DNA of 32,213 bases, from assembly GCA_017415995.1 (NCBI GenBank), contig JAFQDN010000011.1:1-32213 (forward strand). The letters run 5' to 3'. Numbering within the stretch: the stretch's first letter is position 1; every line of letters starts with the position of its first letter. The translations under genes were made by a program, and so were the position numbers. The DNA comes from Akkermansia sp. Lineage in GTDB: Bacteria; Verrucomicrobiota; Verrucomicrobiia; Verrucomicrobiales; Akkermansiaceae. The notes beneath the pieces are model-generated. The model ran no database searches and was not told the origin of the DNA. It saw nothing but the letters and a program-made list of their open reading frames with translations. Positions 17,317 through 26,384 of this stretch are shown piece after piece.

Positions 17317-18792
17317 ATGACAACACCAACATCCCCACCAGAAGAATACTTCGCAGAAATCTACACGAGAGCTCGGCAAATACTACTTGAGAGCGATAAC
17401 AGCGGAGAACATATCTTCGCGCTGGATTGTATTGCCCGAACGGCAGAAGAGGGGCATCCGGATTCATGCTTCATTATGGCGCAAAGCTACGGAGCCGGTA
17501 GTATCGTGGAGAAAAATGAAGAAAAAGCAGCTCAATACTACCAACGAGCAGCGGAAGGCGGGCACTTGGAAGCAGCCGTCATCTTAGGTGTCTTGTACCA
17601 AGACGGGCAAGGCATCGAAAAATCTCCGCAACAAGCCATGTACTGGTGGCACAAAGCCGCTGAACAAGGTTACCCGAAAGCTCTTTTCATGCTGGGCTAC
17701 GCATACTCATCCGGCTCATGTACCGAAAAAGATGATGTAAAAGCCACATTGTTTTTCCATTGTGCAGCAGAATTAGGACACACTACCGCACAGCGTTATT
17801 ACGCTCAAGCCTTGGACCACGGCACCGGCATCGAGCCAAATCCGGCAAAAGCTGCCACTTGGTACCGCAAAGCAGCAGAAGCCGGCGAAGAAATCGCGCA
17901 ATACAACCTCGGCACCTTATATGAAGAGGGTCGAGGTGTAAAACAAAATGACAAAAAAGCGGCAGCTTGGTTTCGCAAAGCTGCTGAGAAAGAGTTTCTG
18001 CCGGCGCTGCACAATCTGGGCATTTTTTACTTACTGGGCAGAGGTGTAAAACAAGATACCCAAAAAGGAGAAGAGTTACTCATCAAGGCGGCATCCAAGG
18101 GGTATATCAGAGCACAATACGCGCTCGGCTCCATGTACCTCAAGGGCACACATTTAGAGAGAGCTCCTCACCACGCCGTTTTCGCACTCCGCCACGCAGC
18201 GTTGAACAATCATACAGCAGCTCAATGCAAATTGGCGTATTGCTACAAAAACGGCATCGGTACCGAGCAGGATTACTATGCCGCGGCTTTCTGGTATAAA
18301 AAAGCTGCAGAAGGAGGACATCCGGAAGCACAATTCAACCTCGGCATTGCTTATGAATGCGGCTACGGAGTAGAGCCAAACATGCAAGACGCCCTCATCC
18401 TCTATTCCGTCGCAGCAGAGCAAGGACACCCCGGGGCTCAATATAATCTGGCTCTTTGCTACCACTATGGGCGCGGCGTAGAGGCAAACATGCAGGAGGC
18501 GCTCAAATACTACCGTCTTGCAGCTGATGGCGGCGACGTGGCAGCCATGTTTAACTTGGCTGTCTGCAGCAAGGAGGGCATTGGCATGGAGAAAAATGCG
18601 GAGGAAGGCATACGCCTCTATACCGCCGCAGCGGAGCTCGGTTACGTGAAGGCTCAAGTCAACCTTGCCTCTTGCTACGAGCAAGGGGATGGCGTCTCTA
18701 CCGACTTGGAAAAGGCAAAATACTGGTACCAACAGGCGGCTAACCAAGGCGATGGCTACGCCATCCAAGCGCTCGCCCAACTCTGTAACTGA
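17317..18792 (+). CDS. cytoplasmic Sel1-repeat protein, about 12 repeats
   Basis: The 491-residue protein has no signal peptide. The frame opens at 17269, but the ATG at 17317 follows a promoter by 6-8 nt and is the best start. From about residue 45 to the end it is a continuous array of 36-residue Sel1 repeats, each with a core like AAxWYRKAAEAGEEIAQYNLG and a loop like YEEGRGVKQNDKK. This predicts an alpha-solenoid that binds a protein partner. The repeats are well conserved and the sequence is intact despite the IS remnant directly upstream. It is monocistronic, with its own promoter and a strong terminator. The partner is unknown. Confidence 0.88.
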   Translation: MTTPTSPPEEYFAEIYTRARQILLESDNSGEHIFALDCIARTAEEGHPDSCFIMAQSYGAGSIVEKNEEKAAQYYQRAAEGGHLEAAVILGVLYQDGQGIEKSPQQAMYWWHKAAEQGYPKALFMLGYAYSSGSCTEKDDVKATLFFHCAAELGHTTAQRYYAQALDHGTGIEPNPAKAATWYRKAAEAGEEIAQYNLGTLYEEGRGVKQNDKKAAAWFRKAAEKEFLPALHNLGIFYLLGRGVKQDTQKGEELLIKAASKGYIRAQYALGSMYLKGTHLERAPHHAVFALRHAALNNHTAAQCKLAYCYKNGIGTEQDYYAAAFWYKKAAEGGHPEAQFNLGIAYECGYGVEPNMQDALILYSVAAEQGHPGAQYNLALCYHYGRGVEANMQEALKYYRLAADGGDVAAMFNLAVCSKEGIGMEKNAEEGIRLYTAAAELGYVKAQVNLASCYEQGDGVSTDLEKAKYWYQQAANQGDGYAIQALAQLCN

Positions 18793-18814
18793 TTTTTTTT
18801 GCCACTGATTCATT

Positions 18815-18853
18815 AACTCGCGCCCCTACGGCGCGAGTTTTTTATTTTTTCGC
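18815..18853 (+). terminator. Rho-independent terminator
   Basis: AACTCGCGCC (18815-18824) pairs perfectly with 18830-18839 around a 5-nt loop and is followed by a long T-rich tract. It separates the Sel1 gene from addB. Confidence 0.9.
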
Positions 18854-18863
18854 TCCGGTTCTC

Positions 18864-18892
18864 TTGAAAAACAACCGAAAATATGCTATACT
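18864..18892 (+). promoter_or_regulatory. promoter of the addBA operon, nearly leaderless
   Basis: TTGAAA (18864-18869), a 17-nt spacer and TATACT (18887-18892) make a near-consensus promoter. The ATG at 18903 is 10 nt after the -10, giving a leader of about 0-4 nt. An upstream in-frame TTG coincides with the -35 and is not a start. Confidence 0.75.
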
Positions 18893-18902
18893 GCATTCAT
18901 AC

Positions 18903-21900
18903 ATGGAAACGCCCGACTTAAGACAATTTATCGGCTGGGACAAACCGGCCATTGAGCTTGTAGCAGAGAAACTCTACTCTCTCTTAAACTCTGCGGACAA
19001 ACAGGAAGCTGCCCTCTACCGCCGCGCCACGGTAGTTGTCCCCACATCCGGCAGTGGCCGCCGCCTGCGCGAATATATGGCGGAGATGGCTAAAAAGGAG
19101 AACGGCAAGCCCATCCTTATGCCGAAAATCACCTTGGCGGGGCAACTGATACCGAGCGAGGGAGTACATGTAGCCACGGGAACGGAAACCTTGGCTGCGT
19201 GGTTGCAACTTCTCAACACAGCGAATGAGAGCGCGCTGAATTCATACGCCCCACTTATCCCCCGCCGCCCGGAAGCCCAATGTGAGCGCTGGGCTGTCGC
19301 GGTAGCCCACAAACTCATCAGCCTGAGAGACCGACTCGAAAAAGAGGAAATCACCCACGACACAGTCACCGGCTTACTGGCCAAGCGAGAGCAACTGCTC
19401 ACCGAAAAGCTGAACGCACTCTCGGCTGAGGCCAAAACCGAGAAGGCGAACCTGACGGCTCAGTGCAAAGTCATGCAGAATGAACAGCAGCGCTGGAGCA
19501 CGCTGGGGCAAGTGTTCCGTGATGTTGATGCGCGCATTACGCAACTATTCCCGGCCAAAATACCGGCAGAACAATTCCGGGAAGAGCAAGTCGCCAATCC
19601 TACATGGCAAGGCCAAAGCAAAGTACTCATTCTCGCTTGCGTGCCCGAGCTTTCCCCCCAATTGCAACGCTACCTCTGCAACCTACATGGTAAAGATGGC
19701 GGTAGGATTGAGGTATGGGTTCATGCCCCCGAGGCTGAAAAGCCGAATTTCGATTCCATCGGTCGCCCGCAAGAAGCTGCTTGGCTTAATCGAGAAATCA
19801 GCATTCCGCATGCCTTTGTCTACGCGGATGAGAAGCAGGAGGAAGTCAACAACGCAGCCTCCGCCATTCATTTAGTCGATGATGAAGAGACTATGGCAGC
19901 AGAAGTCCTCCGCTTGGCAGCAGGCTGTGATTCGCGAGAGGTCGTTCTATCCGTTGAAGATGATGAATTTGCACCGGCCATTGTGAACATCTTAGCAGCA
20001 GCCGGCTGGACGCTCAACATTCCCGAAGGTCGCAACACCTTAAGCACGGATTTAGGGTGTTTGTCCGCTCAACTGGCGGATGCCTGTGAGGCGCGCGAGA
20101 ACCGCCCCCTATACGACGATAAAACAGGCACGGTAAATAATAATAACACGCAAGGTTTGAACACCTTCATGGCGCTGCTCTGCAACCGTGCTCTTCAACA
20201 AGCTTTGGCAAAAGATGCGGCGGCGCTTATCGGCATGCAGCAACACATAGAAAGCATCCGAATGCTGCTGCTGCCCGGTAGTGAGGCTGCCCTGCTGCAA
20301 ATGCTCAAGCAAATTCCCGGTGTAGATGGTGGGTACAAATCCATCACCATGCTCAACGAAGGGCAAAACTCCGCCTACTACGACTTCGCGGCAAGAGTAT
20401 CCGAGCTACTCGATAATTTGGGTAATGGTAATATCTCCTCAGAACTCAGTAATCTGGCAAAAAAGCTGGAGAGAAGCCACGCAGCAGGCAGTACAAAAAA
20501 ACTGGCAGAAGGCATTGCCAAACAAATGAAAGCCTGCGCAGATCTGCACGCGCAACTGCCCTCTGCTCGCTACACCATCGAGCTACTGCGCCGCAGCGTT
20601 GAGGAAAACCAGGCTTCGTGCCCCTTTGCTGACGCCTCCCGCAGCGTGAGCGACCTACTGGGCTGGCGAGAGCTTGCCTATGCCCGAGGGAAGCGCATTA
20701 TTCTGGCAGCCATGCATGATGGGTGCATCCCGGAGCCGATGCAGGAGGATGAGTTCCTGCCGGAATCCCTTTGCGATGAGCTGGGAATCCGCCATGAAAA
20801 GTTCCGCACAGCGCGTGATAGCTACCTGCTGACCTCCCTACTGGCAAGCAGGCAGCGCGAAGACGAACGCGTGGATTTCGTGCTGGCACGCCAAAAGAAA
20901 GACGGCTCAGTACTGGCGCCCTCCTCCTTGCTCATGCGTTGCGGGGATGAGCTACCCAAGAGAGCCCGCACCCTCTTTGCGGAAAGCAAGACTCCCCGCC
21001 AATTACCGGCAGCAGCCCCCTGCCCGCTACGCCGCGCCAAATGCGGCAAAGCCCCAATTGCCCCGGGTGAGCTCGAATCCATCTCCATCATTGCCCCCGG
21101 CAAGCAGAATCCCTTCACCAAGTGGCATGAAGATAAACAAGGCAACCGCTACCAAAAGAGCTTCTCGCCGTCTTCGCTTTCCACTTTCCTGCAGTGCCCG
21201 CTCAGCTTCTGGATTAAGAATTTGTTCTACATCGACCTCGGCAACAGCTACAAAGAAAACAAGGCGGAGCTCGAGAGCAATGAATACGGCACCGTCATGC
21301 ATGCCGTACTGGATAAGCTGGTGGCGCAATTCCCCGATGAAGAAGCGCTGCACCGCGCCTGCCCCGCCGCCGCTACGGATGATACTGCCGGCATAGAACA
21401 CATGCTGGCAGCCTGCAGAACCATAGCAGAGGCGGAGTGGCAAGCCGTCTACAACAGCTCCACCGCCAGAAACAAGCAACCGCTTGCCATGGAAGTGCAG
21501 CTGCAGGCCATTGACCGTACCCTGAAGTCGTTCGTCGCGCAACACTTGAAAGATTTGGCAGATGGCTGGTGCAATGTAGCCAGAGAATTCACCTTCACCC
21601 CCACCATGGAGCTGTCCAACAATGAAATCGCACGCTTCTCCATGAATGCGGACCGCATCGACCGCAACCGCGACGGCCGTTGGCGCATTATTGACTACAA
21701 AACCTCAAACTCCGAGAAAAAGCCTCACAAAATCCACTTCGACGAGCTGGAAGAAGGGGAGGATTCACTGTTCTACAGATTCATGAATGTGCAGGGCTAT
21801 GAGTTCGGCACGGTATACTTCGGAGAGAAGATGTACCGCTGGAACGACGTGCAGCTTCCGCTCTACGCCTACGGACTGCGCCACCCATCCGCCGAAGACC

Positions 21901-22277
21901 GCGTGAAATTGGGCATCGCGGCAGAGGTAGACATGTCAACAGTAGTACCGGATTTGCTTTACTACAACCTGCAAAATAAGACGGAGAAGCTCGCAGTATT
22001 CCCGCTTGTCGAAGCAGGGGAAGTGAAGCAGATTTCCAGCAGAAACAAGGAAGTGCCGGAGGCGGAAGAGCTCTTCAGCTCAGCCATGAAAACGGTAAAG
22101 GCCGCCATTCGCATGATTCGCGACGGCAAGTGCCTATTCTCCGCAGAATCACTGGAGTACAAGAGCAAGCCCTTCTCAGCCATCGTCAAACCGGGCACGA
22201 CCGCCCCGAGATTCGGCGCGCTTACGCTGCAAAATGATCCCCGCCAATTGTTCCTGCTGCCGACACTCCAAAAATAA
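18903..22277 (+). CDS. addB: AddB-type helicase/nuclease subunit
   Basis: AddB pairs with AddA to unwind and resect double-strand ends for RecA-dependent repair. The 1124-residue protein has a long N-terminal region related to UvrD helicases, without an intact Walker A, as is normal for AddB. Its C-terminal PD-(D/E)xK nuclease has GTVMHAVLDKL (His800), NADRIDR (about 914-920), IIDYKT (Asp931, Lys933) and QLPLYAYGL. The nuclease looks active. The iron-sulphur cluster of Bacillus AddB needs one Cys before and three after the nuclease core. Here the first is present (C765 in FLQCPLSFW), but the last 40 residues have no Cys triplet, so the cluster is probably missing. addA starts 21 nt later. Confidence 0.88.
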   Translation: METPDLRQFIGWDKPAIELVAEKLYSLLNSADKQEAALYRRATVVVPTSGSGRRLREYMAEMAKKENGKPILMPKITLAGQLIPSEGVHVATGTETLAAWLQLLNTANESALNSYAPLIPRRPEAQCERWAVAVAHKLISLRDRLEKEEITHDTVTGLLAKREQLLTEKLNALSAEAKTEKANLTAQCKVMQNEQQRWSTLGQVFRDVDARITQLFPAKIPAEQFREEQVANPTWQGQSKVLILACVPELSPQLQRYLCNLHGKDGGRIEVWVHAPEAEKPNFDSIGRPQEAAWLNREISIPHAFVYADEKQEEVNNAASAIHLVDDEETMAAEVLRLAAGCDSREVVLSVEDDEFAPAIVNILAAAGWTLNIPEGRNTLSTDLGCLSAQLADACEARENRPLYDDKTGTVNNNNTQGLNTFMALLCNRALQQALAKDAAALIGMQQHIESIRMLLLPGSEAALLQMLKQIPGVDGGYKSITMLNEGQNSAYYDFAARVSELLDNLGNGNISSELSNLAKKLERSHAAGSTKKLAEGIAKQMKACADLHAQLPSARYTIELLRRSVEENQASCPFADASRSVSDLLGWRELAYARGKRIILAAMHDGCIPEPMQEDEFLPESLCDELGIRHEKFRTARDSYLLTSLLASRQREDERVDFVLARQKKDGSVLAPSSLLMRCGDELPKRARTLFAESKTPRQLPAAAPCPLRRAKCGKAPIAPGELESISIIAPGKQNPFTKWHEDKQGNRYQKSFSPSSLSTFLQCPLSFWIKNLFYIDLGNSYKENKAELESNEYGTVMHAVLDKLVAQFPDEEALHRACPAAATDDTAGIEHMLAACRTIAEAEWQAVYNSSTARNKQPLAMEVQLQAIDRTLKSFVAQHLKDLADGWCNVAREFTFTPTMELSNNEIARFSMNADRIDRNRDGRWRIIDYKTSNSEKKPHKIHFDELEEGEDSLFYRFMNVQGYEFGTVYFGEKMYRWNDVQLPLYAYGLRHPSAEDRVKLGIAAEVDMSTVVPDLLYYNLQNKTEKLAVFPLVEAGEVKQISSRNKEVPEAEELFSSAMKTVKAAIRMIRDGKCLFSAESLEYKSKPFSAIVKPGTTAPRFGALTLQNDPRQLFLLPTLQK

Positions 22278-22298
22278 TCCCAAACCCTATCTGTTCAT

Positions 22299-25200
22299 AT
22301 GATGACTCAACAGAACAAACTCACCACTGCCTCCACACAGCAACACCACGTTACCAGCAACCGTATTGCAGCTTCTGCCGGTACGGGCAAAACATATCAG
22401 CTGGCATCCCGCTACATCACGCTGCTCCTGCTCGGCGCCAAACCGGAGGAGATTATTGCACTCACCTTCACACGCAAAGCCGCGGGCGAGTTCCGCAACC
22501 GTATTCTGCACGCCTTGGCAGAGGGCGCAGATGACAAGCGAGACGCAAAAACCAAGCGCAACGAGCTCGCCGTCCGCGTGTGGGATGTCCTGAGCGGGCT
22601 CTCTGTTGTCCCCACGGAATATGGACCTTGGGATGTGGTACCGGCCTCCAACCCCGTCCCCCTGCTGCCGGTTACCGAGGCAATCGTGCGGCTGGCGGCA
22701 GAGCAGCGCCAATACACGGAAGAGCTTTACAACGAGGACAAGACACTGCAAGCCTATTATCAAATCAAACCGGCAACTGCCGACACCTTTGCAGATTTGC
22801 TGAAGAGCATGGTCGCCGTGCTCAGCAAGCTACAGCTTTCCACCATCGATAGCTTCTTCTCCTCCTTGGTGGCAACAAACAGCTTAGAGCTTGGGATGAA
22901 CAGCGTCTCCCCCCTTGACCCCACGGAAGAAGACCCCATCCGTACCGAGGATATTCTGCGCTACTTGGACAGCAAAAACGCGGATGAGCAAACACGCACG
23001 GAGTTCCTGGAAATGTTCAGCCGCATCACGGAAGGTGTGGGGAATACCACACAAGCCCGGATTGATGCTGATATTAAAGAATTCCTGCAACTTTACCGCG
23101 ATTTGCCCCAAACACAATGGGGCAACATTGATTCGTTCAATTCCTCCGCAGACTTACGACTGGCTACGGATGAAGAAACGGCACGCTACAACAGCGCAGC
23201 AGCGGAGCTCAAAGAGTTGCTGCAACTCCATGGGGCAGAGCTACTGAAAGCGAACGCACGCTCCCAATTCAATGAGCTCGCGAATGGAGGCTTGCGCCTC
23301 AAGCGTGATGCCGCGTCAGCCATCAAAGATGTGACCCGAGCCACTGACAGCAGCGATACATCGCAACCGCCCATCAGTCGCATCGCGCTGCTGGCAGACA
23401 CCTTGCTCAGCCTTGTTATCCCTTGCAAGCTGAGAACTGCTGCAGATCGCAGCGCAAGCCTGCAAGAACTCATTGCCGGATTCGCGGAAATCTATGATAC
23501 CCGCATGAAGGCGGAAGGGCGGCTCACCTTCTCGGATATTTCGCGCATGGCGCAAGAGCTCATGCTCCGCGATGAGGCGGATGAGCGATGGCTGCGCCAC
23601 CACATTGCTTACCGCATGGGCGGCAAACTCTCCCACTGGATGCTTGATGAGTTCCAGGACACGTCCGAATCTCAATTCAACACACTCACGCCGCTCCTCC
23701 AACCCATTGCGGAAGAAGCAGGCGCCAACGCATTCGACTTCTCGGAAGAGCGGTGGACGGCTAACATGCCGCCGGAATTGCAGGGCAAGCTCACCCAAGG
23801 GCACAAGCACCCCGTCGCTAAGGAAAGCCTGTTCATCGTGGGTGATACAAAGCAGAGCATCTACGGCTTCCGCACCGGCAAGACAGAGGTTTTTGAACGC
23901 CTCGCCACCGAAGAACAGTGGAAAAAACCGCTGCAGCCCTCCCCCTTGCAGCGCAGCTTCCGCTCCTCCCCCGTCATCATGGAGTTCACCAATGAGCTCT
24001 TCGGCGCTCTCGCCAAAGTGGAGAACACCGAGAAACAAGCAAATGGCTGCATTGCAACGGATCCGGTCATCTTCTCCGATGATTTCATGAAGCACAGCTC
24101 CGCAAGAGACCTCCCGGGCTATGTGGAGATGAGCTTCATCCCCCCGCCTGACAAAAACAGCGACGAGGATGACTCCAGCCAAAAGGCACGCATCTTTGAC
24201 AAGGTCGTGGAGATTCTGCAGGAGTTGACCGTTAATGGAGAATCCCCCAAAAACGGCATGAGCATTGCCATTTTGGTGCGTTCCAACAGTGATGCTGATG
24301 AGGTGCAGAACCACGTGCGCAACCGCATGCCGAACCTCCCCACCGTGCTGGTGAAAGATAGCTTGGCCGCAGTGGCTTGCCCCATGGGCGAGATGATGCT
24401 CTACTTCTTCAAGTGGCTGTTACACCCGGGTGACGCCGCCGCGCTCAATGTGGCAAAAACATCTTTCCTCGGTGCTCATATCGGTTGGGAATCTGACAAA
24501 TCACACGCCGAATGGTTGCAAGAGCTGCAAAACATCGGCTACCATGGTGTGGTTCGCAAGTTGTTCACCACCCTACCGGCGGAAGATGCTGAAGCCAACC
24601 GCGCCATTATCCGCTGTTGGGAGAACGAGGCTCTCGCCTTTGACACCAACGGGGGCGCTCTGGCGGACTGGGTGCTGCACATGAAAAACCTCAGCGTGCA
24701 AGCAGCCGGCGCTGCCGGTGCCGTGCAGATTATGACCATGCACAAGAGCAAGGGGCTGGAGTTTGATGCCGTCATCCTCCCCTACCCCGCAGCCAAGGCG
24801 GTGGATGCAGAGTCGGATCTCAAGTACTTTATTTCCGAAGACAATAAATCCCTCATCCTTCCCCCCGGCGGTAAGGATGATTGGCCTCACTACGGCAGCA
24901 CCTTCACCGAGCTCGCCAGCCGCTGGCAACAGCAGCAGCGTAAAGAAGCGTACAACCTGCTGTACGTATCCGTCACCCGAGCCAAACACGCCAATTACAT
25001 CATCTGCCACGGTGCGCGTCTGCTTGAAATTAAAGTAGCCAAAAGAACAGGCGAAATCACCTACGATTGGAAAGCATCTGCCCGCTCCGTTAGCGGTCTA
25101 CTCCGCCAAGCCTGTGCTCTAATGAAACCCGGGGCTGAGCTCACTCTCGACAAGATGACCGAAGAGCAGACTCTCAAGCTCAAAGGTGAGGCAAATTGGT

Positions 25201-25883
25201 ACGAAAAGCTGGATAAAAACACCGCTTCCTCGCAGCAAACAACGGAGCACGCTAAACTGGGTGCAGGCATCCCCCGCCGTAAGCGGGTGAGCCCGTCCAA
25301 GATGGCAGCTGCGGAAGATAAGCAGCAGACGGAGCCGGAGGACAAGCCCGCGCGCATTGCCGTATACGGGGGCTCCGCGGATGGCGCAGAGTTCGGCACA
25401 AAGGTGCACAAAACATGGGAACAAATCCTGTGGCTGGACGCTGCCGGAAAACTCCCCTTCTCCGCCCCGCAAAATGACGAGCAAACCGTGGTTCACAATG
25501 CCTTGCAGCAAGCGGAGGTCAAAGCACTATTCACCCGCCACTCCGGACAAGAGGTGTACAATGAGCAAGCCGTGGAGGCCATTAACGAAAAAGACGAGTG
25601 GGTCTCCGCCACCATTGACCGACTGGTTCTCACGTATGATGCAGCGGGGCAAGTGGTAGCAGCCCACATCATCGACTTCAAGACCAATAAACCCGGTCCC
25701 CGCGATGGGTACGACACGTTCGAGTCTTGGCTCCTCGAGCACTACGCTCCCCAAATGCGCAGCTACCGAGAGCTCATCAGCGACGCCTTCAGTCTCCCCA
25801 CTCAGGCCATCACCGTCTCCCTCATCTCCTGCCCGAAGGAGGCACCGGCCCAAGTGCTCACCTACACGGAGGATAGGCTGTAA
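22299..25883 (+). CDS. addA: AddA-type UvrD-family helicase/nuclease
   Basis: This 1194-residue protein is the motor subunit of the AddAB complex. All superfamily 1A helicase motifs can be read: Walker A AASAGTGKT (24-32), motif Ia ALTFTRKAAGEFRNRI, motif II WMLDEFQDTSESQF, motif III FIVGDTKQSIYGFR, motif IV LQRSFRSSP, motif V TMHKSKGLEFDAVIL and motif VI LLYVSVTRAKHA. The C-terminus carries a second PD-(D/E)xK nuclease with GTKVHKTWEQI, ATIDRL and HIIDFKTNKPG (Asp1126, Lys1128) and AQ-type YAPQMRSYREL. RecB has the same layout, but the addB partner upstream indicates AddA. There are two adjacent Met codons (22299 and 22302). No Shine-Dalgarno is visible. Confidence 0.93.
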   Translation: MMTQQNKLTTASTQQHHVTSNRIAASAGTGKTYQLASRYITLLLLGAKPEEIIALTFTRKAAGEFRNRILHALAEGADDKRDAKTKRNELAVRVWDVLSGLSVVPTEYGPWDVVPASNPVPLLPVTEAIVRLAAEQRQYTEELYNEDKTLQAYYQIKPATADTFADLLKSMVAVLSKLQLSTIDSFFSSLVATNSLELGMNSVSPLDPTEEDPIRTEDILRYLDSKNADEQTRTEFLEMFSRITEGVGNTTQARIDADIKEFLQLYRDLPQTQWGNIDSFNSSADLRLATDEETARYNSAAAELKELLQLHGAELLKANARSQFNELANGGLRLKRDAASAIKDVTRATDSSDTSQPPISRIALLADTLLSLVIPCKLRTAADRSASLQELIAGFAEIYDTRMKAEGRLTFSDISRMAQELMLRDEADERWLRHHIAYRMGGKLSHWMLDEFQDTSESQFNTLTPLLQPIAEEAGANAFDFSEERWTANMPPELQGKLTQGHKHPVAKESLFIVGDTKQSIYGFRTGKTEVFERLATEEQWKKPLQPSPLQRSFRSSPVIMEFTNELFGALAKVENTEKQANGCIATDPVIFSDDFMKHSSARDLPGYVEMSFIPPPDKNSDEDDSSQKARIFDKVVEILQELTVNGESPKNGMSIAILVRSNSDADEVQNHVRNRMPNLPTVLVKDSLAAVACPMGEMMLYFFKWLLHPGDAAALNVAKTSFLGAHIGWESDKSHAEWLQELQNIGYHGVVRKLFTTLPAEDAEANRAIIRCWENEALAFDTNGGALADWVLHMKNLSVQAAGAAGAVQIMTMHKSKGLEFDAVILPYPAAKAVDAESDLKYFISEDNKSLILPPGGKDDWPHYGSTFTELASRWQQQQRKEAYNLLYVSVTRAKHANYIICHGARLLEIKVAKRTGEITYDWKASARSVSGLLRQACALMKPGAELTLDKMTEEQTLKLKGEANWYEKLDKNTASSQQTTEHAKLGAGIPRRKRVSPSKMAAAEDKQQTEPEDKPARIAVYGGSADGAEFGTKVHKTWEQILWLDAAGKLPFSAPQNDEQTVVHNALQQAEVKALFTRHSGQEVYNEQAVEAINEKDEWVSATIDRLVLTYDAAGQVVAAHIIDFKTNKPGPRDGYDTFESWLLEHYAPQMRSYRELISDAFSLPTQAITVSLISCPKEAPAQVLTYTEDRL

Positions 25884-25907
25884 TAAAGCCAAGATGCCAC
25901 CACACAC

Positions 25908-25939
25908 GGAAGCCCGGGCTATTTCAGGCTCGGGCTTCC
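25908..25939 (+). terminator. hairpin after addA, weak terminator
   Basis: GGAAGCCCG (25908-25916) pairs perfectly with CGGGCTTCC (25931-25939), 25 nt after the addA stop. No T-tract follows, so it may act as an mRNA end or a Rho-dependent site rather than a classic terminator. Confidence 0.4.
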
Positions 25940-26220
25940 TGATTCTGGGTCTCAAGCAGCGAGGCCAGCATTCCGTTGGGCGAAATATCACCCACCCATA
26001 CTTCCACCGCCTGCCGGAGCGCATATTCATTGCACAAGGTCGCAACCTTCTTATTCAAGGGCGAGCTGCTACTCCGCAGAAAGTGACTCAGCCGCAGGAA
26101 TTCCCTGCGGGCAAACGTGAACGATGCGCCGTTTATTCGACAATGCGCGCCTCAGCACAGCCCGCTCCTGAGCACTTGTGAACGTGGATATCAGGGCGGC
26201 ATTCGGGCCTGAAGTTCCAA
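25924..26220 (-). pseudogene. possible decayed coding sequence in two frames
   Basis: This otherwise gene-free stretch after addA shows protein-like sequence on the minus strand in two frames. One reads NAALISTFTSAQERAVLRR and stops at TAG (26069). A second, open from about 26150 to TGA (25924), reads REFLRLSHFLRS and then CNEYALRQAVEVWVGDISP. Joined by a frameshift they would form a C-terminal domain of about 95 residues. I do not recognise the family. A gene remnant is the best guess, on composition alone. Confidence 0.3.
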
Positions 26221-26226
26221 CTCTTC

Positions 26227-26246
26227 CCCCTGCCGTCAGGCAGGGG
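26227..26246. other. perfect 8-bp hairpin
   Basis: CCCCTGCC and GGCAGGGG pair around GTCA. Hairpins of this look occur at ends of IS200/IS605-like elements, but no tnpA or tnpB is present. No T-tract follows. Confidence 0.35.
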
Positions 26247-26350
26247 CGTTCCCGATTAGCGGCTTGAAACCTAACCCGAACCCTCTTTATACACGCGTCT
26301 TTTTTAACGCAGTGGTTCAATTTGATTTTGCACCTCTTTTTTTTCGAAAT

Positions 26351-26378
26351 TTGCTTGACAGAAACACAAAAATATGAT
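26351..26378 (+). promoter_or_regulatory. promoter of the unknown four-gene cassette
   Basis: TTGCTT (26351-26356) and TATGAT (26373-26378) are 16 nt apart. A consensus TTGACA (26355-26360) overlaps and could pair with TAGAGA (26378-26383) at 17 nt. Transcription would start near 26385, leaving a leader of about 375 nt before the first large ORF. Confidence 0.6.
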
Positions 26379-26384
26379 AGAGAT

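Noticed and set aside
26227..26246. hairpin as the end of an IS605-like element with a TnpB guide RNA
   Set aside because: No tnpA or tnpB coding sequence lies on either side.
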